This document shows, one piece after another, positions 9,311 through 18,562 of a stretch of 64,000 nucleotides of DNA. This DNA comes from Aquirhabdus parva (lineage in GTDB: Bacteria; Pseudomonadota; Gammaproteobacteria; Pseudomonadales; Moraxellaceae): contig NZ_CP031222.1 in the NCBI RefSeq assembly GCF_003351745.1, forward strand, positions 2,958,207 through 3,022,206, given 5' to 3'. The stretch's first letter is position 1; every line of letters begins with the position of its first letter. The position numbers and the translations under genes are program-made. The notes beneath the pieces are model-generated. The model saw only the letters and a list, made by a program, of their open reading frames with translations, did not search any database and was not told where the DNA came from.

Positions 9311-10156
9311 ATGCCTGAACTGCCAGAAGTCGAAACCACCAAGACCAGCCTTAAACCGCTGATTGGTCAACGCGTGACTGCAATTGAAGTCAGGCAGCCC
9401 AGCATGCGCTGGCCTGTGCCGAGTGATCTAGGCCTTCTGCAAGGTCAAACGCTGGTGAGTCTGGAGCGACGCGCCAAATATATCTTGGCGCATTTTAAGC
9501 ATCTACAGACTGATCAAGCTGGGAATAGCTTACTACTGCACCTCGGCATGTCTGGCAGTTTGATGCTGGTACCCGCAGAACAACTGCTGCGCAAGCATGA
9601 CCATGTGCTGATCAGCTTTGAACACACGCAACTGCGCTACCACGATCCACGTCGCTTTGGCGCAGTGATGTGGCTGGATCAGGACTCACAATCCCTGTTA
9701 GCAAAATTGGCCCCCGAACCGCTGACCGACGACTTCAATGCGGACTACCTGTTCGATAAACTGAAAAATAAGAATCTTGCGATCAAAGCCGCGATCATGG
9801 ATAACCATTTGGTGGTGGGTGTAGGCAATATCTACGCGACCGAAGCCTTGTTTCACACCCATATCCACCCCCTGCGGCCAGCTAAAAGCCTATCTAAAGA
9901 CGAAGTAATCTCACTCACCAGTGAGATTAAACGTATTCTTACTGCAGCGATTGCATTGGGCGGTTCAACCTTGCGTGACTACGTCAATGGCATGGGCGAA
10001 AATGGCTACTTTCAGCAAACGCTGGATGTCTATGGCCGGGCAAAACAGCCTTGTCATCAATGTCATACACTGATCGAAACAGTCAAAATTGGACAGCGTG
10101 CGAGTAGCTATTGTCCAAAGTGTCAACCGCTTGGCACAGTCGCCTCTATTGATTAA
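9311..10156 (+). CDS. mutM: Formamidopyrimidine-DNA glycosylase (Fpg/MutM)
   Basis: MutM is a bifunctional DNA glycosylase/AP lyase that removes 8-oxoguanine and formamidopyrimidines. The protein starts MPELPEVETT, giving the catalytic N-terminal Pro and Glu after Met removal. LLLHLGMSG, DPRRFG and GVGNIYATEALF follow. The C-terminal zinc finger has the Cys pairs PCHQCH and YCPKC (about residues 246-272). Its 281 residues fit the family (269 in E. coli). It follows ubiB by 37 bases. Confidence 0.95.
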   Translation: MPELPEVETTKTSLKPLIGQRVTAIEVRQPSMRWPVPSDLGLLQGQTLVSLERRAKYILAHFKHLQTDQAGNSLLLHLGMSGSLMLVPAEQLLRKHDHVLISFEHTQLRYHDPRRFGAVMWLDQDSQSLLAKLAPEPLTDDFNADYLFDKLKNKNLAIKAAIMDNHLVVGVGNIYATEALFHTHIHPLRPAKSLSKDEVISLTSEIKRILTAAIALGGSTLRDYVNGMGENGYFQQTLDVYGRAKQPCHQCHTLIETVKIGQRASSYCPKCQPLGTVASID

Positions 10157-10268
10157 AAAATTACCCTCATTCACGAGGCTTAAGCACTTGCACGACTGCC
10201 TGAGGCGCGTTACAGTCACAGTAATGACACAGGAGTACAACAAAATGGTTTTATTACAGGGACAAATA

Positions 10269-10619
10269 ATGAAACGTGCAATTGCTTCCATGCTTTTAGT
10301 CACAATGATGACCGTATCTCTTCCCGCCTCCGCAACCGATATCGTCGAAGACGATACCACAAGCAGCCGTCCGACCGTGTATGCCATGGGTCTGGATGCA
10401 GGCTTGGTTCGTCCTGTGGGCTTGGCAGCAACGGTGATTGGTGTCGGCTTATTCGTGGCAACCTTGCCGTTTAGCTTGCTCGGCGGCAATGTCAAAGAAA
10501 GTGCCAAGACACTTGTGGGCGACCCTGCCCGTCTGACCTTTTATCGCTGCCTCGGCTGCACCACCGGTCAAGACAATGAAAATACTACGGCTCATGAACT
10601 GCATGATGATGCGCAATAA
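10269..10619 (+). CDS. Small exported or membrane protein, unknown function
   Basis: This 116-residue protein starts at ATG 10269 with a signal-like N-terminus (MKRAIASMLLVTMMTVSLPASA) and then a Gly/Val/Ala-rich hydrophobic segment around VGLAATVIGVGLFVATLPFSLL. A short Cys pair (RCLGC) and an acidic tail follow. The frame is open back to 10089, inside mutM, but ACAGGGACA lies just upstream of the chosen ATG. A terminator follows. It looks like a small envelope protein; no family is confidently known. Confidence 0.6.
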   Translation: MKRAIASMLLVTMMTVSLPASATDIVEDDTTSSRPTVYAMGLDAGLVRPVGLAATVIGVGLFVATLPFSLLGGNVKESAKTLVGDPARLTFYRCLGCTTGQDNENTTAHELHDDAQ

Positions 10620-10692
10620 GACTTTGCGTTAAGCGATTTATTCGGTCTATCGTTAGACTGTTGTAATAGTTATTCATGCTTTAGAACTGCAT

Positions 10693-10720
10693 AAAAAAAC
10701 GACCCTTGGGGTCGTTTTTT
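10693..10720. terminator. Bidirectional terminator between the small exported gene and mscL
   Basis: CGACCC and GGGTCG form the stem around TTG, with A and T runs on the two sides. It serves the plus-strand gene ending at 10619 and mscL ending at 10741 on the minus strand. Confidence 0.85.
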
Positions 10721-10740
10721 TATGTTCATCGTTAATGCAA

Positions 10741-11175
10741 TTATGGACGGCGACGCAGTTCGTCACGGATCTCACGCAGCAAGGTCACATCTTCTGCAGG
10801 GGCTGGTGCAGGGGCTGGTGCAGCAGCTTCCGCCTTACGGACTTTGTTCACTGCTTTGACCATGAAGAATACAACCAATGCCAGTAGGAAGAAGTTGATC
10901 AGAATGGTGATGAAGTTACCGTAAGCCAGTACGGCAACATCAGCTTTTTTCAGCGCGTCGAGTGTAGTGAGGTGTTGCGGATTATCACCCAAAACCAGAA
11001 AGAGCTTGGAGAAATCAATCTTGCCACCAACGATAAAAGAAATGATCGGCATGATGAGGTCATTAACCACAGAATCGATGATTTTACCAAAAGCCGCACC
11101 GATGATCACACCCACCGCGAGGTCAACCATATTGCCTTTAACGGCAAAGTCCTTAAATTCTTGTACGATACTCAT
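10741..11175 (-). CDS. mscL: Large-conductance mechanosensitive channel MscL
   Basis: MscL is the homopentameric inner-membrane emergency valve opened by membrane tension on osmotic downshift. Its 144 residues begin [15 protein letters not shown], with the TM1 pore block [17 protein letters not shown] periplasmic loop, TM2 ([19 protein letters not shown]) and the C-terminal bundle ending [12 protein letters not shown] follow. An Ala-Pro repeat linker precedes the bundle. The start has GGGAG upstream. It is monocistronic, with terminators on both sides. Confidence 0.97.
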   Translation of the reverse strand: MSIVQEFKDFAVKGNMVDLAVGVIIGAAFGKIIDSVVNDLIMPIISFIVGGKIDFSKLFLVLGDNPQHLTTLDALKKADVAVLAYGNFITILINFFLLALVVFFMVKAVNKVRKAEAAAPAPAPAPAEDVTLLREIRDELRRRP

Positions 11176-11354
11176 GAGGGAGACTCCAAAGACAGTTATT
11201 AGAACAAAAATGTTAAACAGTTATCAATTTTGACATCTTTCAGATTGCTTGACTGCCAATCTATGAGTCACTGTATACACTTTTTTTTTGAAAAATTCGA
11301 GTATCTTCATGTATGACATCAAGAAAAGAGCACAAACGGTCTATTTTTAGACAT

Positions 11355-11390
11355 AAAAAAAACCGCTCGCAAATGCGAACGGTTTTTTTT
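11355..11390. terminator. Bidirectional terminator downstream of typA
   Basis: AACCGCTCGCA and TGCGAACGGTT form an imperfect stem flanked by long A and T runs. It lies just beyond the typA stop (11404, minus strand). Confidence 0.85.
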
Positions 11391-11403
11391 ATGCGTGGGT
11401 TAA

Positions 11404-13242
11404 TTAATTGCCACGGCTATTACGTTTACGCTCGCTTTCGGTCAGGAAGCGCTTACGCAGACGAATTGACTTCGGTGTGACTTCAACTAGCTCATCATCT
11501 TCAATGAACTCAAGTGCTTGTTCAAGGGTATGACGGATTGGTGGAACCAGCGCAATCGCTTCATCAGTACCACTTGCACGCACGTTGGTCAGCTGTTTGG
11601 CTTTGGTTGGGTTAACCGCCATGTCGTCGCTACGTGAGTTGATCCCGATGATCATGCCTTCGTACACTTCAAGCTGTGGATACGCAAACAAGCGACCACG
11701 TTCTTGCAGGGTAAACAGCGCATAACCGAGTACAGTACCTTGTACCATCGACACGAGCACACCGTTTTGGCGTTTCGCGACTGAACCGGTTTGTGCCGGG
11801 CCGTAATGCGAGAAGCTCGAGGTCATGATGCCAGTACCAGAAGTCATGGTCAGGAACTCTGAGCGGAAACCGATCAAACCACGTGAAGGCACAGTTGCCT
11901 CGATGCGGGTACGACCTTTACCGTCTACTTCCATATTGGTCATTTCGCCGCGACGCAGACCCATTTGTTCCATGACGCCACCTTGATGTTGATCTTCAAC
12001 ATCAAACATGACATTTTCGTATGGCTCGCACTTCACGCCATCGATTTCTTTCATGATTACTTCAGGACGGGCTACACCCAACTCGAAGCCTTCACGGCGC
12101 ATGTTTTCGATCAGAACAGACAGATGAAGTTCACCACGACCGGATACTTTGAAACGGTCTGGAGAATCTGTATCCTCAACACGCAGTGCCACGTTGTGAA
12201 TCAATTCACGATCCAAACGATCACGAATCGCACGTGAGGTCACATACTTACCTTCTTTACCTGCGAATGGTGAGTTGTTGACTTGGAACTGCATGCTCAC
12301 GGTTGGCTCATCCACGGTCAGTGGTGGCAACGCTTCGACGTTTTGTGGGTCACACAACGTATCAGAGATGTTCAAGCCTTCCATACCGGTTACACAGACG
12401 ATATCACCAGCGCGTGCGCTGTCGACATCAATACGATCCAGACCGTGGTAACCCATGATCTTCAGCACGCGACCGTTACGCTTGTTGCCTTCTTTATCAA
12501 CGATCACAACTTGGGTATTGGTTTTTACCGCACCACGTTGAATACGACCGATCCCGATAACACCCAAGTAGCTGGAGTAATCAAGGCTGGAAATTTGCAT
12601 TTGGAACGGACCATCTGGATCCACATCAGGTGGAGCAACTTTTGAAACAATAGTTTCAAACAGTGGGGTCATGTCGTCAGCCAAATCATCAGGTGACAGA
12701 CCTGCGATCCCGTTCAACGCAGATGCATAAACGATTGGGAAATCGAGCTGTTCTTCAGTTGCGCCCAAGTTATCAAACAAGTCAAATACTTGATCAACGA
12801 CCCAATCCGGACGCGCGCCTGGACGGTCAACTTTGTTGATCACAACGATTGGCTTTAGACCCTGTGCGAACGCTTTCATAGTCACGAAGCGAGTCTGTGG
12901 CATTGGGCCATCAACTGCATCAACCAAGAGACATACGCAGTCAACCATTGACAGCACGCGCTCTACTTCACCACCGAAGTCGGCGTGTCCTGGGGTATCC
13001 ACGATATTAATATCGTAAAGTTGACCGGTTTTCTTATCGGTCCAACGAATGGCGGTGTTCTTCGCCAAAATGGTAATGCCGCGCTCTTTTTCAAGGGCGT
13101 TAGAGTCCATTACGCGCTCAACTTCAGCAGCACGGTCACCGAAAGTTCCTGATTGTTGAAGTAGTTTATCAACAAGTGTTGTTTTGCCATGGTCAACGTG
13201 AGCGATGATGGCGATATTGCGAAGGTGCAGTAACTCTGACAT
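11404..13242 (-). CDS. typA: Ribosome-associated GTPase TypA/BipA
   Basis: TypA (BipA) is a translational GTPase of the EF-G family that binds 70S ribosomes and helps 50S assembly and stress adaptation. The G motifs are clear: [10 protein letters not shown] (P-loop, residues 14-23), [17 protein letters not shown], and [13 protein letters not shown]. The switch region EKERGITI and the C-terminal BipA-type region ([13 protein letters not shown]) confirm the subfamily. Its 612 residues match the family (607 in E. coli). No second gene follows it before the terminator. Confidence 0.97.
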   Translation of the reverse strand: MSELLHLRNIAIIAHVDHGKTTLVDKLLQQSGTFGDRAAEVERVMDSNALEKERGITILAKNTAIRWTDKKTGQLYDINIVDTPGHADFGGEVERVLSMVDCVCLLVDAVDGPMPQTRFVTMKAFAQGLKPIVVINKVDRPGARPDWVVDQVFDLFDNLGATEEQLDFPIVYASALNGIAGLSPDDLADDMTPLFETIVSKVAPPDVDPDGPFQMQISSLDYSSYLGVIGIGRIQRGAVKTNTQVVIVDKEGNKRNGRVLKIMGYHGLDRIDVDSARAGDIVCVTGMEGLNISDTLCDPQNVEALPPLTVDEPTVSMQFQVNNSPFAGKEGKYVTSRAIRDRLDRELIHNVALRVEDTDSPDRFKVSGRGELHLSVLIENMRREGFELGVARPEVIMKEIDGVKCEPYENVMFDVEDQHQGGVMEQMGLRRGEMTNMEVDGKGRTRIEATVPSRGLIGFRSEFLTMTSGTGIMTSSFSHYGPAQTGSVAKRQNGVLVSMVQGTVLGYALFTLQERGRLFAYPQLEVYEGMIIGINSRSDDMAVNPTKAKQLTNVRASGTDEAIALVPPIRHTLEQALEFIEDDELVEVTPKSIRLRKRFLTESERKRNSRGN

Positions 13243-13369
13243 GAAAAAGCCGCGAATAAATAAAAATGACGCGGCATTATACAGGAAAATAAGACCGTTT
13301 GATGACTAGCGGTTCAAACTGTATGCGATTTAATCAAATTATATGGTAACAAGCGTAAAAAAAACTCTA

Positions 13370-13409
13370 AAAACAAAAAACAGCCACCCAATGGGTAGCT
13401 GTTTTTTTA
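13370..13409 (-). terminator. Terminator downstream of first OmpA-family gene
   Basis: An imperfect hairpin (CAGC-CACCCA/TGGGTA-GCTG, 13381-13401) has an A run before it and a T run after it. On the minus strand it follows the porin stop at 13491, so it separates that porin from typA. Confidence 0.7.
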
Positions 13410-13490
13410 CCAAACACTCAATGAACCGATCCAAGAATCAGCCCATTGAGTACGCTTGGGTGTAGCTGTGACGCCTCACCAAGTAACGAA

Positions 13491-14582
13491 TTACTTAGTA
13501 ACGGTACGGCTACCAGTGATCACTGCAACCACACGGCGGTTCAGAGCACGGCCTTCTTTGGTTTTGTTTGATGCAACTGGCTCATCCCATGAGTAGCCTT
13601 TTGCAGTCAAACGACCAGCATCGATACCGTAATCTTTAACCAGTGAAGATTTAACAGATTCAGCACGTGCTTGTGACAAGCGGTCGTTCAGTTTACGTGA
13701 ACCAGTGCTGTCGGTATAACCTTTGATCTCAGCAGATGCATTGCTGAATTCTTTCAGCTTGTCTGCAACTTTTGCGATTTCTGGTTGATACTGTTTCTTG
13801 ATGATTGATTTGTTGGTGTCAAAGAACACGCGCAATTCAAGTTTCAAGTCTTCGGTCAACACTTGTGGTGCTGGCGCTGGAACAACAACTGGTACTGGTG
13901 CTGGTGGTGGCACTTCAACTGGTGCTGGAGCTACGTATGGACGCTTGTGACCGCCCAAAGTGATTTGCAAACCAGTGAATGCTTTCCAGTCGAGCAAGCT
14001 ATGGTCAGTATTTTCTACGCCACGGCCTTCAACACGAAGTGCCAATGCGTCGTTGATGCGATAGAACGCACCGAGACCCAAGTTAGCAATGGTGTCTTGG
14101 CTCTTAACGTGGAAGCCTTTATCGTTAACGTTCAGTTCTTGATGACCCGCACCGATCAGGATGTATGGCTTGAATTTGCCATCGTAATCATGAGTGATGA
14201 AGTCGCTGTTCAACAAGAAGTTACCTTCGATTGAACGTACACGGCCGTCGTGTTCACCATTGATGGTGCCACCTGGAACGTGAACAGAACCTTGGTTACG
14301 GGTTTCGTTATACTGAGCTTCGATGCTGAGTGATGGAGTCAACTCGTAACCGATCGCGATCGCGCCAAGTACATCACCGTAAGGCTTGAAACCTTCGCCG
14401 TAAGGCGCGTATTTGCCAACTTGGCTGCCTGGTTGTTTGATAGTGTCAGGAGCTGAACTATCAAAACCTTGCCAACCAACCATTGGGGTTACAGTCAGGC
14501 CAAGACCTGTGGTTTCAGCATGAACAGCTACTGATAGCGGGGCCGCTAATAGAACAGCCAACGCAACTCGATTTAACTTCAT
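13491..14582 (-). CDS. OmpA/OprF-family outer-membrane porin, copy 1
   Basis: This 363-residue protein has a signal peptide (MKLNRVALAVLLAAPLSVAVHA), an N-terminal 8-stranded OmpA-type barrel and a Pro/Ala/Val-rich linker. It ends in a C-terminal OmpA domain that binds peptidoglycan (FFDTNKSIIKKQ, then GYTDSTGSRKLNDRLSQARA and NRRVVAVI). GGAGG lies 5 bases before ATG 14582, which decides the start. A paralogue lies immediately upstream in the same orientation (14974-16131); the two share the C-terminal domain almost base for base. It tethers the outer membrane to the wall and may act as a slow porin. Confidence 0.93.
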   Translation of the reverse strand: MKLNRVALAVLLAAPLSVAVHAETTGLGLTVTPMVGWQGFDSSAPDTIKQPGSQVGKYAPYGEGFKPYGDVLGAIAIGYELTPSLSIEAQYNETRNQGSVHVPGGTINGEHDGRVRSIEGNFLLNSDFITHDYDGKFKPYILIGAGHQELNVNDKGFHVKSQDTIANLGLGAFYRINDALALRVEGRGVENTDHSLLDWKAFTGLQITLGGHKRPYVAPAPVEVPPPAPVPVVVPAPAPQVLTEDLKLELRVFFDTNKSIIKKQYQPEIAKVADKLKEFSNASAEIKGYTDSTGSRKLNDRLSQARAESVKSSLVKDYGIDAGRLTAKGYSWDEPVASNKTKEGRALNRRVVAVITGSRTVTK

Positions 14583-14617
14583 AAATTCCTCCAAAGGGAC
14601 GTAAGAACAGTTTGAAA

Positions 14618-14650
14618 TCGACCAGTGCTACACTTTTAGAATTTGGTCGA
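14618..14650 (-). promoter_or_regulatory. Conserved 5'UTR hairpin of OmpA copy 1
   Basis: TCGACCA and TGGTCGA form a 7-bp stem around a 19-base loop, starting 36 bases upstream of the start codon. A matching stem occurs at the same place before copy 2 (16168-16201). Flanking leader sequence is also similar. Confidence 0.6.
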
Positions 14651-14708
14651 GAATCGCTCAAGTATTTAGGATGAAAAAATACTTTCTTGCTTGTAGCGCA
14701 CACAATAG

Positions 14709-14751
14709 CACGATGTTTGAATTGAAGCGAGTGTTACATCTTGTTTCAATT
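14709..14751 (-). promoter_or_regulatory. Conserved upstream block of OmpA copy 1 (promoter region)
   Basis: A 43-bp block recurs with few changes at 16258-16300, and both begin exactly 127 bases upstream of their start codons. On the minus strand it begins AATTGAAACAAGATGTAAC, with TTGAAA as a possible -35. The -10 cannot be assigned with confidence. Confidence 0.6.
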
Positions 14752-14909
14752 AAAATTGAGCAAATTTTTTGTTATCAACAACAAACCGCTGCACGTAACT
14801 ATTGCAAAAATTTTTTTATTCAAATATTTCTAGCTTTAAACCGCAGTATCTAGAACCAATTGAAAAAAAAACTTAACTCAAAAAAAACTATTTCAACCTA
14901 CAAAACTAA

Positions 14910-14939
14910 GCATCTGGTCCATTGGAATGGACCAGATGC
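14910..14939 (-). terminator. Terminator of second OmpA-family gene
   Basis: GCATCTGGTCCATT and AATGGACCAGATGC form a perfect 14-bp stem with two bases between them. It lies 35 bases past the copy 2 stop (14974), with a T-rich tract beyond it on the minus strand. It isolates the two porin transcripts. Confidence 0.75.
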
Positions 14940-14973
14940 CTGAGGAAAACCTTTAAGTAACGTCAGATACGAA

Positions 14974-16131
14974 TTACTTCGTAACTGTACGGCTACCTGT
15001 GATCACTGCAACCACACGACGGTTGAGTGCACGGCCTTCTTTAGTTTTGTTCGATGCAACCGGATCATCCCATGAATAACCCTTCGCAGTTAAACGACCA
15101 CCGTCAATACCGTAGTCTTTAACCAATGATCCTTTTACTGCTTCAGCACGTGCTTGTGACAAGCGATCGTTCAGTTTACGTGAACCAGTGCTGTCGGTAT
15201 AACCTTTGATCTCAGCAGATGCATTGCTGAATTCTTTCAGCTTGTCTGCAACTTTTGCGATTTCTGGTTGATACTGTTTCTTGATGATTGATTTGTTGGT
15301 GTCGAAGAACACGCGCAATTCAAGTTTCAAGTCTTCGGTCAGCTCTTGTGGTGCAGGTGGTGGAACAACCACTGGAGCTGGCGCTGGTGCTGGAGCAGGT
15401 GGTGGTGGCTCTACATAAGGACGTTTGTGACCGCCCAGTGTGATTTGTAAACCAGCCAGTGCTTTCCAGTCCCATGTACCATGAGAAGGTTCACTGATTG
15501 CACGACCTTCACCACGCAGTGCGAAAGTATCATTCAGGCGGTAGAACGCACCCAGACCTGCGTTGATAATCACACCCGTATCATGGATACGGAAGCCTTT
15601 ATCATTGGACGTTAAATTCTGGTAACCCGTACCAATCAAGGCATAAGGTTTGAATTTGCCGTCGTAATCATGAGTAATGAAATCGCTATTTAGCAAGCCA
15701 TTCAACTCATAAGAACGCGTACGCACATCCACCTTGCCCGGTTGAATCACGCCGCCATCACTCTTGGTGTAATGAACCGCACCGTCACCTTGCTTTTCTA
15801 AGTAGTTAAACTCAGTACTGAAAGATGGAGTCAGTTCATAACCCAGTGCTACGCCGTATACAACATCATCGTACGGGTTTAAAGCATGCCCATACGTTGG
15901 GAACTGTGCTTGACTGCCAGATTGTTTTAAATGTTTGGTCGTTTCAGTATGGTCCATTACACCGGACCAACCACCTAGTGGTGTGACACTCAGGCCCAAA
16001 CCTGTTGTCTTGCCAAAAAGACCTGGGAAAGAATTGGTTACTGGATCCACAGGATCAGTAGAATCCGCATGAACAGCAACTGATAGCGGAGCCGTTATTA
16101 AAACAGCTAGCGCAATTCGATTTAGTTTCAT
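14974..16131 (-). CDS. OmpA/OprF-family outer-membrane porin, copy 2
   Basis: This paralogue has 385 residues from ATG 16131, with GGAGG 5 bases upstream. It shares the signal peptide type (MKLNRIALAVLITAPLSVAVHA), barrel, Pro/Ala-rich linker and OmpA peptidoglycan-binding domain (GYTDSTGSRKLNDRLSQARA). The barrel and early mature region differ from copy 1: an insert (STDPVDPVTNSFPGLFGK) follows the signal and surface loops diverge. The C-terminal domain DNA is nearly identical to copy 1. It has its own leader and terminator, so it is probably expressed separately and adds surface-loop diversity. Confidence 0.93.
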   Translation of the reverse strand: MKLNRIALAVLITAPLSVAVHADSTDPVDPVTNSFPGLFGKTTGLGLSVTPLGGWSGVMDHTETTKHLKQSGSQAQFPTYGHALNPYDDVVYGVALGYELTPSFSTEFNYLEKQGDGAVHYTKSDGGVIQPGKVDVRTRSYELNGLLNSDFITHDYDGKFKPYALIGTGYQNLTSNDKGFRIHDTGVIINAGLGAFYRLNDTFALRGEGRAISEPSHGTWDWKALAGLQITLGGHKRPYVEPPPPAPAPAPAPVVVPPPAPQELTEDLKLELRVFFDTNKSIIKKQYQPEIAKVADKLKEFSNASAEIKGYTDSTGSRKLNDRLSQARAEAVKGSLVKDYGIDGGRLTAKGYSWDDPVASNKTKEGRALNRRVVAVITGSRTVTK

Positions 16132-16167
16132 AAATTCCTCCAAAAGGATATTAGAACAGTAATTAAA

Positions 16168-16201
16168 TCGACCGGTGCCACACTTCAGAAAATCAGGTCG
16201 A
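16168..16201 (-). promoter_or_regulatory. Conserved 5'UTR hairpin of OmpA copy 2
   Basis: TCGACC and GGTCGA form the stem, 37 bases upstream of the start codon, matching the copy 1 hairpin at 14618-14650. Confidence 0.55.
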
Positions 16202-16257
16202 ATATACATCAACCACTCAAATTACAATATTATTCTGTAAACTGATTCACACATTAT

Positions 16258-16300
16258 CACGATGTTTCACACGAAGCGAGCGTTACATCTTGTTTCAATT
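16258..16300 (-). promoter_or_regulatory. Conserved upstream block of OmpA copy 2 (promoter region)
   Basis: This block matches 14709-14751 and lies at the same distance (127 bases) from its start codon. The shared core reads AAGCGAG, then GTTACATCTTGTTTCAATT on the plus strand. Confidence 0.6.
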
Positions 16301-17236
16301 GTTAACGAACCTAGCGCTCGCATCTGTTGATGTTTAGTAAACATCCAATTCCATAGGACTGCAAGTAATTTCTTTCATATCCTAGGGATATTGTATAACA
16401 ATCCATCTGCACCAGAAAAGCCGCGGCCGAATTTGAGCGCATCAAAAAAAACAAAAGCTCAGTCACATCCATCAACTTACGGACAAAATATGCAAATAAA
16501 CCATTAATAAAAAACGATTTTATTTAATTCAACATCACCCCAAACCCAGTCAAGCATCAACGTTCCATATCAGTGCACCCAAGAACACCAAAACCCTCAA
16601 ATACCGCACTCAACGAATAATTATAATCAATAAAAACATAAACTTATATTAAAATTAAGCCCATATTTTCATAAAACCAATACACGCACATTGTATGAGC
16701 ATCAACTTACCACTTTAACCTCAAATACGCCTAATTTTTAAGCATTTTTACCGACGAAATGCTTAAATTTACCGACGTGAAACGTCACAATGTACAAAAT
16801 AAATACGTTAGACCTGTCATTTTTTGCCTCAAAGCGACATTTTTTTAAACCACCCCAAAATTACTGAACAATAATACAGCAGCTCTCATTTTTTTACGAA
16901 ATAAACATCTACCAAAAGCCAATCAATACACACTTTTAACAGAATCATCATAATCTTAGCGAATTACTTTATCAGTCTTCTATGATTAAACTCCCCTCAT
17001 AAGCACCTTGATATCGCCTATTTAAGCACCTTGATATCGCCTATTATTGACTCCATCATGACCTCGTCAGTCAAAATGTATAGCGACAGCGTGCGTGTAG
17101 ATTTTGTATCATTACGCCCGTTAAGTTCACGGCGATGTAACTACTATTTATTTCTTCTTTTGTTGTGCAGATTTAATCTAAAGTGTTTGCATCTATTAAT
17201 TATTCCAAACTTTCATAGTCATCATCTGGAGCTCTC
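16301..17236. other. AT-rich gene-free region between OmpA copy 2 and thiolase
   Basis: About 0.9 kb with no credible gene on either strand. An open frame of 69 codons at 17031-17240 has no ribosome site and no recognisable protein features. The only structure I see is a perfect tandem repeat at 17000-17045. The thiolase promoter must lie near the right end. Confidence 0.6.
17000..17045. repeat. Perfect tandem duplication of 23 bp
   Basis: Two adjacent identical copies (17000-17022 and 17023-17045), each starting TAAGCACCTTGATATCGCC. They lie about 190 bases upstream of the thiolase gene. Confidence 0.9.
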
Positions 17237-18415
17237 ATGAGTGAATCTATCGTAATCGTTGGCGGTGCACGTACTGCTATGGGTGGTTTTCAAGGCGTAT
17301 TTGCCAATGTTACCGCGCCAGAACTGGGTGCAACTGCGATTCGCGAAGCAGTCAGCCGTGCTGGCCTGCAACCAACCGATATTCAAGAAGTGATCATGGG
17401 CTGCGTACTCCCAGGTGGTTTAAAGCAAGGCCCTGCGCGCCAGGCAATGCGTAAAGCAGGCTTACCAGATACGACTGGTGCCGTGACGATCAACAAACTC
17501 TGTGGTTCAGGCATGAAAGCCGTCATGCAAGCCGCAGACATGCTGGCTGCAGGCAGTGCAGACATCGTGGTTGCGGGTGGCATGGAATCCATGAGCAATG
17601 CACCGTACATCCTGCCTAAAGCACGTACTGGCCTGCGTATGGGTCATGGTGAAGTCAAAGACCATATGTTCCTGGATGGCTTGGAAGATGCTGAAACCGG
17701 TCGCCTGATGGGTTCTTTTGCTCAAGACATGGCAAACACCTTGAGCTATACCCGTGAACAAATGGATGACTTTGCGATTCGCTCACTAAAGCGCGCGCAA
17801 ACGGCAATCAATGAAGGCTACTTTAAAGATGAAATCGTACCTGTGACTGTAAAAGGTCGTGCAGGTGATGTAGAAGTGGTTCAAGATGAACAACCACTGA
17901 ATGCCAAACTCGACAAAATTCCTACATTAAAGCCTGCTTTTGCCAAAGACGGTACGATTACTGCAGCTAACGCGAGCTCCATCAGCGATGGTTCATCAGC
18001 ACTGGTTCTGACCCGCGAATCCACCGCGAAAGAAAAAGGCTTGACCCCGCTAGCACGTATCCTTGCCACGGCATCGAACTCACAACACCCAAGCGAATTC
18101 ACGATTGCTCCAGTGGGCGCAATTGCTAAAGTTCTGCAAAAAACCGGTTGGGCAGCCAGTGATGTGGATCTGTGGGAAATCAACGAAGCATTTGCGATGG
18201 TCACCATGGCCGCTATCGACAAATACAGCCTCGATGCCGAAAAAGTAAATATCAACGGTGGCGCCTGTGCACTCGGTCATCCAGTGGGCTCAACCGGTTC
18301 ACGCATCATCCTGACCCTGATCCATGCACTGAAGCGTACTGGCGGCAAAAAAGGGATCGCAGCATTGTGTATCGGTGGCGGTGAAGCCACTGCGGTCGCG
18401 ATTGAGTTGGTTTAA
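17237..18415 (+). CDS. Acetyl-CoA C-acyltransferase (thiolase II type)
   Basis: This thiolase condenses two acetyl-CoA to acetoacetyl-CoA, or runs the reverse cleavage in fatty-acid or ketone degradation. Its 392 residues carry the active-site Cys89 in NKLCGSGMKAV, the block VVAGGMESMSNAPY, the NEAF motif, GGACALGHPVGSTGSR with the catalytic His, and the second Cys in ALCIGGGE. This fits AtoB/PhaA-like biosynthetic thiolases better than FadA. GGAG lies 5 bases before ATG 17237. It is monocistronic with a strong terminator. No partner (HBD, PHB synthase) is adjacent. Confidence 0.93.
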   Translation: MSESIVIVGGARTAMGGFQGVFANVTAPELGATAIREAVSRAGLQPTDIQEVIMGCVLPGGLKQGPARQAMRKAGLPDTTGAVTINKLCGSGMKAVMQAADMLAAGSADIVVAGGMESMSNAPYILPKARTGLRMGHGEVKDHMFLDGLEDAETGRLMGSFAQDMANTLSYTREQMDDFAIRSLKRAQTAINEGYFKDEIVPVTVKGRAGDVEVVQDEQPLNAKLDKIPTLKPAFAKDGTITAANASSISDGSSALVLTRESTAKEKGLTPLARILATASNSQHPSEFTIAPVGAIAKVLQKTGWAASDVDLWEINEAFAMVTMAAIDKYSLDAEKVNINGGACALGHPVGSTGSRIILTLIHALKRTGGKKGIAALCIGGGEATAVAIELV

Positions 18416-18440
18416 TCGGCTTAACGCGCTAAAGTAAAAA

Positions 18441-18463
18441 ACGAGCCGAATGGCTCGTTTTTT
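18441..18463 (+). terminator. Terminator after thiolase
   Basis: ACGAGCC and GGCTCGT form the stem with GAAT as loop, then a T run; 26 bases after the stop. Confidence 0.9.
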
Positions 18464-18562
18464 TCGTCTCATGCAAAAATATCATTAATAACAAGAATGC
18501 TATAGCGTTTACATACGCACGCCGTATATTAGCGACACCCCAATGGAAGAGCATAAATCGGC

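Noticed and set aside
16436-16500. A TCAG...ACGGACA string near 16460 resembling the AraC motif
   Set aside because: Spacing is off by one and the central sequence does not match; it lies far from any lipid gene.
17031-17240. 69-codon open frame upstream of the thiolase
   Set aside because: It overlaps the start of the thiolase, lies in AT-rich DNA with many frames, has no ribosome site and no protein features. It is probably random.
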